From Candidatus Omnitrophota bacterium (GTDB lineage: Bacteria; Omnitrophota; Koll11; Gygaellales; Profunditerraquicolaceae), in assembly GCA_028719045.1 (NCBI GenBank), contig JAQULD010000005.1, positions 1 through 27,437 on the forward strand: a DNA stretch of 27,437 bases, in the 5' to 3' direction. Position 1 is the stretch's first letter, and each line of letters begins with the position of its first letter. The position numbers were made by a program, and so were the translations under genes. Positions 7,190 to 14,652 of this stretch are shown here, piece by piece. Below the pieces are notes generated by a model, which was given only the letters and a program-made list of their open reading frames with translations, made no database searches and was not told the origin of the DNA.

Positions 7190-8221
7190 TTAACCTACAT
7201 CCACTTCGCGCAAAAACTTTGCCGCGTTTTCCGGAGGCAAAGGGCAGATATAAAAGCCGGTGCCCCATTCAAACCCGGCTACCCGGGTTAACCTCGGCAT
7301 AATTTCGATGTGCCAGTGAAAATCATAATCTATGCTTCGCCAATAAGAGCCTTTTTGCCTGCGGAAAGGAGCCGTATGCAGTATATAATTATACGCGGGG
7401 TCGTTTAAGCCTTTCTTTAATTTCGCCAAAACTTTTTTCATGATACGCGCCAGGCCCGCGCGGCTTGGCATATCAAGGTTGACGAAATCGCAGGAATGTT
7501 TTTTAGGTAATATCCAGACTTCAAAAGGGAATCTCGAAGCGAAAGGAGTTACCGCCAGAAAACCGTCCAGGTCAAGTATGACCCTGTCTTTAAGGTCGGT
7601 CTCTTGTTTTATCAGGTCGCAGAATATGCATCTTTCGTGTTGATCGTAATATTGCCTGGCTCCGACTAATTCCTCTTTGACGCGTTTCGGGTTTACGGGA
7701 GTAGCGATCAATTGGGAACGCGCGTGTTTGATCTTTCCTCCGCCGGCTATCCAACTGTAGTTTTTAAAAACAAGCGCATATTTAAAACGTTTGTCCCTTT
7801 CCAGGTCGGTTATCCTGTCGATGTAGCAGGTGATGACCTTTGTGATCTGGTCTTCCGCAAGGTCTGCGATATTCGAAATATGCTGGTTTGTTTCAATGAT
7901 TATCTCGTGGGCTCCGACGCCGTTCATCACGTCGTATAGCCCTTGCCCTCTGCGGTCAAGGTCCCCCTCTATTCTTAGGAAGGGAGTGACGCTTGGGACT
8001 ACCCGGACATCCCATCCCGGAGTGTTGGGCTGACCTGGCTTTGACCTTATGGAATAAATTTCGGGAGGGGTTTGTGTTTCTTTACCTTCGCAGAAAGGAC
8101 AGGGTTTTTCAGGCTGCTCGGCTTCGGGGGCGGCTCCGCTAAACTGATCCGGCCTCTTGGCGCGTTCGGTCGCTATGATAACCCATCTTCCGATAATAGG
8201 ATCTTTTCTTAATTCAGGCAT
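7190..8221 (-). CDS. GalT-family paralogue with Arg at the catalytic His position
   Basis: A 343-residue HIT-superfamily protein clearly paralogous to the next gene: same MPELRKDPIIGRWVI start, CPFC (41-44), ETNQH (110-114), CIFC (198-201), FHWHIEIMPR and the shared ending AGFEWGTGFY. The motif that should be HPHxQ reads HARSQ at 166-170. The first His, a zinc ligand in GalT, is kept, but the nucleophilic His is Arg168. It therefore cannot form the classical uridylyl-His intermediate. It may catalyse a different transfer, bind a nucleotide sugar, or regulate its neighbour. I recall HARSQ-like motifs as a possible distinct GalT subfamily but cannot confirm that here. It is the first gene of the promoter at 8264-8291. 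No clear Shine-Dalgarno precedes the ATG, only an A/T-rich leader. Confidence 0.85.
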   Translation of the reverse strand: MPELRKDPIIGRWVIIATERAKRPDQFSGAAPEAEQPEKPCPFCEGKETQTPPEIYSIRSKPGQPNTPGWDVRVVPSVTPFLRIEGDLDRRGQGLYDVMNGVGAHEIIIETNQHISNIADLAEDQITKVITCYIDRITDLERDKRFKYALVFKNYSWIAGGGKIKHARSQLIATPVNPKRVKEELVGARQYYDQHERCIFCDLIKQETDLKDRVILDLDGFLAVTPFASRFPFEVWILPKKHSCDFVNLDMPSRAGLARIMKKVLAKLKKGLNDPAYNYILHTAPFRRQKGSYWRSIDYDFHWHIEIMPRLTRVAGFEWGTGFYICPLPPENAAKFLREVDVG

Positions 8222-8263
8222 TTTTATTTAAATTTTATATTTATCTTAAAAGACAATGTTCTG

Positions 8264-8291
8264 ATTATAGCATAAGTTATTTTCCATGCAA
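8264..8291 (-). promoter_or_regulatory. Extended -10 promoter for the galT-galT-gap unit
   Basis: The minus strand has TATGC directly before a consensus TATAAT -10 (8264-8269), so a TGN extended -10 is present. A weak -35 TTGCAT (8286-8291) lies 16 bp upstream. Transcription would begin near 8257. The 70-nt gap between fmt and the first GalT gene holds no visible terminator, so readthrough from fmt is also possible. Confidence 0.75.
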
Positions 8292-9239
8292 CTAATTTTT
8301 ACTCCCGAATTTCTCTCCCGCGGAAATTCTGTGCCCGGCGGTAAACTCAGCCGCGGTCATGACCCTCCTGCCTTCTATCTGCAGTTCTTTTATTATCAAA
8401 TTGCTCTTCTCGCAGGATACGGTAATGCCTTCCTTTGAGACGTTCATTATTTCCCCGGGACGAGCCTCTTTTGGCCCCAAGCTAAACGCGGCAGCTTTCG
8501 CCTTAAATATCTTTAGCATCTTTTTTCCGTAATAAGTATAAGCTCCCGGCCAGCTAATGCAGCCTTTAACCAGATTGTTGATCTTTTCCGCCGGTTTCTT
8601 CCAATCGATTACCCCGTCTTCTTTCCTCAATTTGGGAGCGTAACTGATTGCGCTATTTTTTTGAGCGGTTAAAGTGTAATTCCGGTTCCGGATGCTTTCT
8701 AAAGTTTCCAGGAGTAATTTCGGCGCCAGCTCCGACAGCCTTAGTTCAAGAGTTATGGCGTTAGCTTCATTTTCCACGGGGAAATCTTCCTGCAGGATAA
8801 TCGGCCCGGCGTCCATTTTTCTGGCTAATTTGATCACGGTTATGCCGCAGGTCTTATCGCCGTTTATTATTGACCAGTTTATAGGCGCGGCTCCCCGGTA
8901 CTTAGGCAATAATGATGCGTGGACGTTTACCGCCATGATGCCCGGTATATCCAGTACCTCCTGAGACAGTATTTGCCCGTAAGCGATGACCACAAACAGG
9001 TCGGCGTTCAGGCTTTTCAATAACCTGACGGCATCCTGCGTGTTTATATCCGGAGGCTGATAGGCGCGGATTTTAAGGCCTTCGGCTGTTGTTTTTATCG
9101 GTGTCTGGGCCAAATGCATTCCGCGGCCTTTCTTCCTGTCCGGCTGAGTGACCACGCAGGAAACTTTGTGGCCTGATTTGAGCAAAGCCTTTAAAGACGG
9201 TAATCCAAAATGCGCGCTGCCGAAGAATACTATGTTCAT
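8292..9239 (-). CDS. fmt: Methionyl-tRNA formyltransferase
   Basis: Transfers the formyl group from 10-formyltetrahydrofolate to initiator Met-tRNA in the cytosol. The 315-residue length is typical. It starts MNIVFFGSAHFGLPSL, where many homologues have GTPEFAVPSL. The catalytic triad is visible as Asn105 and His107 in VNVHASLLPKYRGAAPI and Asp143 in KMDAGPI. The C-terminal OB-like domain (about 205-315) contains WPGAYTYYGKK and ends with a tRNA-binding-type region. It follows priA by 32 nt, a common bacterial pairing of priA and fmt, though def is not between them here. The RBS is weak. It is the last gene of the long glycan run. Confidence 0.95.
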   Translation of the reverse strand: MNIVFFGSAHFGLPSLKALLKSGHKVSCVVTQPDRKKGRGMHLAQTPIKTTAEGLKIRAYQPPDINTQDAVRLLKSLNADLFVVIAYGQILSQEVLDIPGIMAVNVHASLLPKYRGAAPINWSIINGDKTCGITVIKLARKMDAGPIILQEDFPVENEANAITLELRLSELAPKLLLETLESIRNRNYTLTAQKNSAISYAPKLRKEDGVIDWKKPAEKINNLVKGCISWPGAYTYYGKKMLKIFKAKAAAFSLGPKEARPGEIMNVSKEGITVSCEKSNLIIKELQIEGRRVMTAAEFTAGHRISAGEKFGSKN

Positions 9240-9271
9240 TTAGTCAGGTGCCAGGTTATAGGTTAAAGGTC

Positions 9272-11125
9272 CTACAGTGGGTCGATGTCCACCGTGATTA
9301 TTATACCAGAATAAGAGAAATTCTTTAAGGACGATTTCAGGAATTTTGAAAGCGCTTTTGGGTTCGCGCAATTCAATAAAATCTGGCGGTAATAGTTCCC
9401 GCGCAGTTTAGGCGGCTGTCCCGGATTGAGCGCTATGATCTGTATGCCCTTAGGGTTATTTTTGTTCAATTCCTCAAACAGCCTTGCGCTTACCTCATTT
9501 ACTTTTTCTTCTTTTTGCCCGCGCAGTTTTACCAGCCCCAAATGGCTGAATGGCGGGAAATCCAGCTGTTTGCGCTGCCTTAATTCTTCGTCATAAAACA
9601 TATTCACATCTTTGGCTTCCAGGGCTTTAAAAGCGTGGTGGTTAGACAAAGCGGTCTGTATGATCAAAACCTTATCGGTAAGCCCTATGAGCCCGGCCAA
9701 TACTTCAAAGGCCCTTTCAGACGCCCGGAAATCCACCCTGTTCAAAGAATTGTCGATTGAAAGCACGCCGATGAGGTCGAAATTCAGCCCCGTGTGCTTG
9801 ATTACAGCCTGGGTCGAGATGAATATATCGGCTTCGGCCTCGATAATGTCCCGGCTGTCTTCTATTTGTTTGAGCCTGGCCTGGGGAAATATCCTTGATA
9901 GCTCGCTTTCGATCTTTTCTGTGCCGAACCCGGAATATTTTATGTATCCGGAATTACAAGTCGGGCAGATCTGCGGAGGTTTCATTTTGAAACTGCAATA
10001 ATGGCAGCTTAAGACAGCCTCTTTAAAATGATAGATCAGGTTAATATTGCAGCGGGGGCATTTTAAGATTACGCCGCAGGTCTGGCAGGAAGCGAATGTG
10101 GCGAAGCCTTTTCTGTTTAAAAATAAAAGCGTCTTTCCCCCGCGTTCAAGGACTCCCGCGATGGCATCCTGCAGGTACTTTGACAATATCGGGTTTTTTT
10201 TGGAAAAGAACAAATTCAAAGCGTTAAATGTTTTTATTTCCGGGAAACCGGCCTCTCTTTTCAAAAGCAGGTATCCCGTTTTATTTTCTTTAGCGGCATG
10301 GAAACTTTCCAGCGAAGGCGATGAGCTTCCAAGTACCACTTTCGCGCCTTCTAATTTCGCGCGCATGAAAGCGACTTCGCGGGCGTGGTAATGCGGGACC
10401 TGGTCCTGTTTGTAGACTGTATCATGCTCATCATCAATTATGATAAGCCCCAGCCTTTTCGCCGGCGCAAACACTGCGGAGCGTGTCCCTATGACCGCGT
10501 CGGCCAGTCCTGCGTTTATTTTCTTCCAGCTTTCGATTTCACCCGGCATATTGCGGTGTAAGCACGCCGGATTACAGCCGGTTTTCTCAGCGATCAGATT
10601 TTGCGCCCAGGGTATAAGGTTTTTATCGGCCAATAGCACTATTGCCTGTTTGTTTTCACTTAAGGTTTGTTTTATCTGTTCTATATAGCTGTCCCATTTT
10701 CCGCCGCGCATGTCATGGATCAACAAATGTTTTGCGGGCGTATTTTTTTGTACCGGCTCCTCCGCTCCGGACTTCCGGCGGGGCTCGGTACCCAGTTCAG
10801 GCAGAGCTTTTATCTTCCTGAAATTTTCCGGCAATGCCGTTTCGATCGCTTCGCCCCAGGAACAGCAATAATATTCGGAAAGTTCCCTGGTAAGTGAGAG
10901 CATGCTTTTATCCAGGAGCACGGATCCGTCTAAAACATTCAAAACAGGCTTGGTTTTTTTGATACTGGTCTCTTTGGAAAGAGCTACCACATAACCTGTG
11001 CATTTCTTGAAGCGGAAATCGATTTCCACTCTCATCCCCGTTTTTAAACTGCCTCGTAAATTCTCAGGGACAAAATAATCAAACGGCCCTTCAACCGGAA
11101 GGCCCAGGACTACTTGAGCGTACAT
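9272..11125 (-). CDS. priA: PriA-family primosomal protein N', ATPase motifs degenerate
   Basis: A PriA homologue for replication restart. It keeps the N-terminal 3'-DNA-binding domain (QVVLGLPVEGPFDYFVP, 4-20), the Walker B-like IIIDDEHD (228-235), GSSSPS (266-271), the FLNRKGF region, and all eight zinc cysteines (347/350, 356/359, 374/377, 387/390). The ATPase core is damaged. The Walker A position reads HDMRGGKW (137-144) instead of GVTGSGKT, motif V reads STQAVIKH (437-444) instead of GTQMIAKG, and the motif VI arginines of GRAGR are replaced (GLTDK, 481-485). It has 617 residues against about 730 usual. Walker A comes only about 35 residues after the DNA-binding domain, so the winged helix seems missing. 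The start overlaps the upstream gene by 35 nt, but the N-terminal motif supports it. It is probably a DNA-binding scaffold rather than a helicase. Confidence 0.88.
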   Translation of the reverse strand: MYAQVVLGLPVEGPFDYFVPENLRGSLKTGMRVEIDFRFKKCTGYVVALSKETSIKKTKPVLNVLDGSVLLDKSMLSLTRELSEYYCCSWGEAIETALPENFRKIKALPELGTEPRRKSGAEEPVQKNTPAKHLLIHDMRGGKWDSYIEQIKQTLSENKQAIVLLADKNLIPWAQNLIAEKTGCNPACLHRNMPGEIESWKKINAGLADAVIGTRSAVFAPAKRLGLIIIDDEHDTVYKQDQVPHYHAREVAFMRAKLEGAKVVLGSSSPSLESFHAAKENKTGYLLLKREAGFPEIKTFNALNLFFSKKNPILSKYLQDAIAGVLERGGKTLLFLNRKGFATFASCQTCGVILKCPRCNINLIYHFKEAVLSCHYCSFKMKPPQICPTCNSGYIKYSGFGTEKIESELSRIFPQARLKQIEDSRDIIEAEADIFISTQAVIKHTGLNFDLIGVLSIDNSLNRVDFRASERAFEVLAGLIGLTDKVLIIQTALSNHHAFKALEAKDVNMFYDEELRQRKQLDFPPFSHLGLVKLRGQKEEKVNEVSARLFEELNKNNPKGIQIIALNPGQPPKLRGNYYRQILLNCANPKALSKFLKSSLKNFSYSGIIITVDIDPL

Positions 11126-12167
11126 ATTTGCATAACTCCTGCGTGGAATCAGGTTTTTTTATCTTCTGGATGTTCTGCCTGACGCGGTTTAATTTATCGG
11201 GATTGTTTTTCCAGTCCCGGACGATGTCTTTAACTTCCTGCGTATCTTTAGCCTCCAGCGCGCAGCCGGAATCTATCATGATTTTAGCGTTTTCAGTTTC
11301 CTGCCCCGGTATCCCTCTTATCAAAATCATCGGCAATTCCATAGCCAGAGCTTCCGCTATGCTTAGCCCTCCGGGTTTGGTAATGATAAAATCCACCTCT
11401 GACATGATCCGCGGTATCTGGTCGGTGAATCCGTATAAATCCAGGCCGCTGTAATTTTTTGATTTAAGGTGAGCGTACAATTCTTTATTGTTTCCGCAGA
11501 CTACCGTAAGTTTTATCATCGTTTGCAATTCTTCCGCCATTTTTTCGATAAAGGAAAATCCGAAAGAGCCGGTAATTAATAATGCGGAGGAATTGCTCCC
11601 CGCCGCTTTTTTAGCCGATGAAAATTCGGTACGGATAGGTATCCCGAATACCTTAATTTTGGATTCAGCTAACCCCAACAAAAGAAGCTTTTCCTTGGTG
11701 TATTCGGAGGCGACGATGTAATCGTCGCATTTTTGGCTAAGCCACAACGGATGAACTCCGAAGTCTGTAATAACGGTGATCAATCTTGAGGTAATTTTAT
11801 TTTTGGCTTTCAGGTAAGAAACGGCATCTGCCGGGAAAAAATGGGTAACTACTATGGCGTCGGGATTCTCGCGCGTCAGAAGATCGGAAAAGCTTTTGCA
11901 GTTCCTGCGGCTTAAGGAGTTAAGGGCCTTCCTTACAAACGCGTTATTAGTGATAAAAAATAAAACAGCCCAAAGGGGGGTTAAGTGGCTGGCTAAAAAA
12001 GAGTAGCCTTTGGAATAAAAAGAGGAAAACCCGGGTTTGGTATGGGAGAGGATATCGATGATCTTGACTTCCGCCTGAGGCGCGCTGACTTTTAAGCAGT
12101 TATAAACAGATTCGGCCGCCGTTTGATGTCCGCGGCCGGCTGAGGCGTAAGCGATGATAATTTTCAT
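11091..12167 (-). CDS. MGDG-synthase-like / MurG-like glycosyltransferase (GT28)
   Basis: A 358-residue protein with the N-terminal hallmark of monogalactosyldiacylglycerol synthase and processive diacylglycerol glucosyltransferases: MKIIIAYASAGRGHQTAA (glycine-His loop at 9-14), then VTHFFPADAV and VITDFGVHPLWL. The C-terminal half is a GT28 domain with the nucleotide-sugar-binding FIITKPGGLSIAEALAMELPMI. Family members add galactose, glucose or GlcNAc from a UDP-sugar to a lipid acceptor at the inner membrane face. Donor and acceptor here cannot be read from sequence. It lies 7 nt after the GmhB-like gene and overlaps priA by 35 nt. In this context it may make a glycolipid or act on a lipid-linked glycan. 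Confidence 0.82.
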   Translation of the reverse strand: MKIIIAYASAGRGHQTAAESVYNCLKVSAPQAEVKIIDILSHTKPGFSSFYSKGYSFLASHLTPLWAVLFFITNNAFVRKALNSLSRRNCKSFSDLLTRENPDAIVVTHFFPADAVSYLKAKNKITSRLITVITDFGVHPLWLSQKCDDYIVASEYTKEKLLLLGLAESKIKVFGIPIRTEFSSAKKAAGSNSSALLITGSFGFSFIEKMAEELQTMIKLTVVCGNNKELYAHLKSKNYSGLDLYGFTDQIPRIMSEVDFIITKPGGLSIAEALAMELPMILIRGIPGQETENAKIMIDSGCALEAKDTQEVKDIVRDWKNNPDKLNRVRQNIQKIKKPDSTQELCKYVRSSSPGPSG

Positions 12168-12174
12168 TTGGTTA

Positions 12175-12738
12175 TCAGGATCGGTTTTTTAATATTATTT
12201 TTACGGCCCCGGGCAAGTTTTCGGCGGTAAAATCAGGCCTGGTTTCCCAGTTTGCGCTGTTTGCGGGTTTTTCTTTCCCGGAAAAAACCAGGATAGATTT
12301 GCAGCCGGCTTGTTTCGCGGCCATTAAGTCCATTACGGAGTCGCCCACGAAGAAGGCGTTTTTCAAGGCGAGCCTCGGTATCTTGTTTTCTTTAAGCGCC
12401 TTTTTGATCAGTCCGTCTTTAGGCTTTCGGCAGGGGCAGTTATCTTCGGAGCGGTGGATACAGTAATATACTCCGTCAATAACCGCATTTGACTTTTTTA
12501 ATTCGCTTACCATGTAATTGGTAATGATATCAAGGGTTCTTTGGGAATATATCTTCTTGGAAACCCCCGCCTGGTTTGAGATCACAAACATTTTATAGCC
12601 GCCCCGGCTTAATTTCCTTAAAGCCGACCTTACTCCGGGAAGAAGACGGAAATTTTTAAGCGAAGTGACATATTTTGTGTCTCCTGGATATTTATTGATC
12701 ACTCCGTCCCTGTCTAAAAAAACCACTTTTATTCCCAT
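12175..12738 (-). CDS. gmhB: D-glycero-D-manno-heptose 1,7-bisphosphate phosphatase-like HAD protein
   Basis: A 187-residue HAD phosphatase of subfamily IIIA, matching the length of GmhB. The nucleophile and acid are Asp9 and Asp11 in FLDRDGVINKYPGD, motif II is in VISNQAG (52-58), and motif IV is GDSVMD (132-137). The zinc-binding set typical of GmhB is present as Cys93, His95, Cys101 and Cys103 (YCIHRSEDNCPCRKPKDG), with Lys105 next to it. GmhB removes the C7 phosphate of heptose bisphosphate in ADP-heptose synthesis, the donor for the GT9 heptosyltransferase-like genes upstream. I set the start at ATG 12738 (MGIKVVFLDRDG). The longer open frame to 12906 only reads through the upstream GT2 gene. 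A histidinol-phosphate phosphatase is the alternative. GmhA and HldE were not seen. Confidence 0.85.
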   Translation of the reverse strand: MGIKVVFLDRDGVINKYPGDTKYVTSLKNFRLLPGVRSALRKLSRGGYKMFVISNQAGVSKKIYSQRTLDIITNYMVSELKKSNAVIDGVYYCIHRSEDNCPCRKPKDGLIKKALKENKIPRLALKNAFFVGDSVMDLMAAKQAGCKSILVFSGKEKPANSANWETRPDFTAENLPGAVKIILKNRS

Positions 12739-12740
12739 TT

Positions 12741-13517
12741 TTAAGGTTTTTCCTGCATGTTGGATTTCATTTCCCAGTATTTGGCGTAAGTCATAAGCTG
12801 GTAGAGGCCTGAGACGTAGGCCATCATAAATCCGATGAAACCGTCCTTGCGGCCCTTTTTGACGAAATAGAACTTGATGAACCTGGAAATCGCCTTCATC
12901 ATGCAAAAACCGAAACTCATCTTACGCTTGTCCCTGAGCCATTTCCTGGCTTCAAAATCGGTCTGGTGGTTTAATTTGCTGAAAAGGTTTTTGAAATCGC
13001 GGTATGCCAGGTGGATAATGTCGCCTTTAAGTGTAAACCTTTCCCCTTCCATAATAGCCCTGGGATGGTACTCGGCTTCTTCTTCGTATTTGAACAGGTC
13101 CCTGCGGAACATCTTGAGCTTGGCATTGGGATACCATCCTCCGTGTTCGATCCAGTATTTACCGATAAAATTCCTGTGCGGGATGTTATAGCCGTTAAAT
13201 TTAGGCCCTTCTTGGAATAGTTTTATTATTTCCTCTTTTAATTCCGGAGTGACACGTTCGTCAGAATCGAGGCTCAATATGTAGTCGTACTTAGCCAGGC
13301 TGTAAGCGTAATTCCTGTGCGCGCCTTCCTTGACCCATTTCCTGATGAAAACCTTATCGGTATATTTTTTTACGATGGCGAGCGTTGAATCGGAGCTCAT
13401 GTCATCGACTATCACTATTTCGCCTACCCATCCGGAGACGCTCTTGAGGCAGTCTTCAATTATCTCCTGGCTGTTTTTTGTCAGGGTGACCACAGATAAC
13501 GGTATTTTCTCTGGCAT
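12741..13517 (-). CDS. GT2 glycosyltransferase, WaaE/KdtX-like
   Basis: A 258-residue family 2 glycosyltransferase with a GT-A fold. The N-terminus LSVVTLTKNSQEIIEDCLKS carries the nucleotide-binding strand, followed by VDDMSSDST (37-45) and the metal-binding LDSDE (83-87). The C-terminal third (RKWLRDKRKMSFG, then KGRKDGFIGFMMAYVSG) matches the WaaE/KdtX type, which adds glucose or another hexose to a lipopolysaccharide core heptose. It is a clear paralogue of the GT2 at 18591-19358, with the same spacing of motifs and the same KGxKxG ending. A good AGGAG RBS precedes the ATG. It lies 19 nt after the DegT gene and 2 nt before gmhB. Acceptor and donor are not proven. Confidence 0.88.
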   Translation of the reverse strand: MPEKIPLSVVTLTKNSQEIIEDCLKSVSGWVGEIVIVDDMSSDSTLAIVKKYTDKVFIRKWVKEGAHRNYAYSLAKYDYILSLDSDERVTPELKEEIIKLFQEGPKFNGYNIPHRNFIGKYWIEHGGWYPNAKLKMFRRDLFKYEEEAEYHPRAIMEGERFTLKGDIIHLAYRDFKNLFSKLNHQTDFEARKWLRDKRKMSFGFCMMKAISRFIKFYFVKKGRKDGFIGFMMAYVSGLYQLMTYAKYWEMKSNMQEKP

Positions 13518-13536
13518 TTTATCTCCTTTTATCTTT

Positions 13537-14652
13537 TTAAATAATTTTACGGATAAGCTTTGCGATATATTCTATCTGCCCCTTTTTTATATGCGGATAC
13601 ATAGGCAGTGACAGGATTTCTCCGCAGATCCCTTCCGCCACAGGAAAATCCCCTTTTTTATAGCCCAGCTCTTTATAAGCCGGCTGCAGGTGCAAGGGAA
13701 TAGGATAATGTATGATAGCGGATACGCCTTTTTCTTTGAATAATTCAATTAATTGCCCGCGTTTCTTCGACCTTATCGCGTAGACGTGGTAGACGTGCTT
13801 TAAACCTCCGGCAGCGTAAGGTGGAGTCAGCCCAGGTATGTCTTTTAACATCCCGTTATAAATATTGGCCGCTTTAATACGCATATTGTTCCAGGTGCCC
13901 AGTTTTTTTAATTTGATCCTTAACAACGCGGCCTGCAGAGTATCCAGCCGTGAATTATAACCCACAACCGCGTGTTCGTATTTCGACACCCTGCCGCAAT
14001 CATGAAGCATGAATATTTTTTTAAATATTTTTTCATCGGAAGTCGTGACCGCCCCAGCGTCGCCCAATGCGCCCAGGTTTTTGGAAGGATAGAAACTGAA
14101 ACATCCTATATCACCGATACTGCCCGCCTTGCCGGTTTTGCCTCCGCCTAAATCGATCTCGGCGCCGTGCGCCTGGGCGGCGTCTTCGATCACTTTCAAA
14201 TTGTATTTTCTGGCGAGCTTTAATATCGCGGGCATGTCAGCGGGTTGGCCAAAAAGGTGCACCGGAATTATGGCCTTAGTCTTCTTAGTGACGGCCTTTT
14301 CGATTTTTTTCACATCGATATTATAAGTATTTTCATCGATATCTACGAAGACAGGTTTTGCCCCCGTGTAAGAAACCGCGAGCGCCGTCGCGATAAAAGT
14401 AAAGACCGGGACTATTACCTCATCCCCCTCTTTTATATCCAGGGCCTTTAGCGCCAGGAACAACGCGGCTGTGCCGGAACTGACTCCGACAGAGAATTTA
14501 GAGCCGCAAAACCCGGCGAATTCTTTTTCGAACAGCCCCACGTTTTCTCCAAGGATAAAATCCCCTTTAGCGGCGACTTTTCTTATCGCCCGAAACATTT
14601 CTTTATTTAACTCTTTGTGCTGCGCTCCTAAATCGGAAAACGGTATTTTCAC
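13537..14652 (-). CDS. DegT/DnrJ/EryC1/StrS family PLP-dependent sugar aminotransferase
   Basis: A 371-residue member of the family that transaminates nucleotide-linked keto sugars. The PLP-binding Lys191 is in FSFYPSKNLGALGDAG, Asp157 of IEDAAQAHGA contacts the pyridine nitrogen, and SSGTAALFLAL (58-68) binds the phosphate. It starts KIPFSDLGAQHKEL and ends in a LSLPMYPHIKKGQIEYI segment, as usual. It would make an amino sugar for the surface glycan. The start is GTG at 14652, overlapping the previous stop as GTGA, with an AAGGGGG Shine-Dalgarno upstream. No dehydratase or epimerase that would make its keto-sugar substrate is in the window. Confidence 0.93.
   Translation of the reverse strand: MKIPFSDLGAQHKELNKEMFRAIRKVAAKGDFILGENVGLFEKEFAGFCGSKFSVGVSSGTAALFLALKALDIKEGDEVIVPVFTFIATALAVSYTGAKPVFVDIDENTYNIDVKKIEKAVTKKTKAIIPVHLFGQPADMPAILKLARKYNLKVIEDAAQAHGAEIDLGGGKTGKAGSIGDIGCFSFYPSKNLGALGDAGAVTTSDEKIFKKIFMLHDCGRVSKYEHAVVGYNSRLDTLQAALLRIKLKKLGTWNNMRIKAANIYNGMLKDIPGLTPPYAAGGLKHVYHVYAIRSKKRGQLIELFKEKGVSAIIHYPIPLHLQPAYKELGYKKGDFPVAEGICGEILSLPMYPHIKKGQIEYIAKLIRKII

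Noticed and set aside
12739..12906. N-terminal extension of the GmhB-like protein
   Set aside because: The extra 56 residues are an out-of-frame reading of the upstream GT2 gene, and family alignment begins at MGIKVVFLDRDG.
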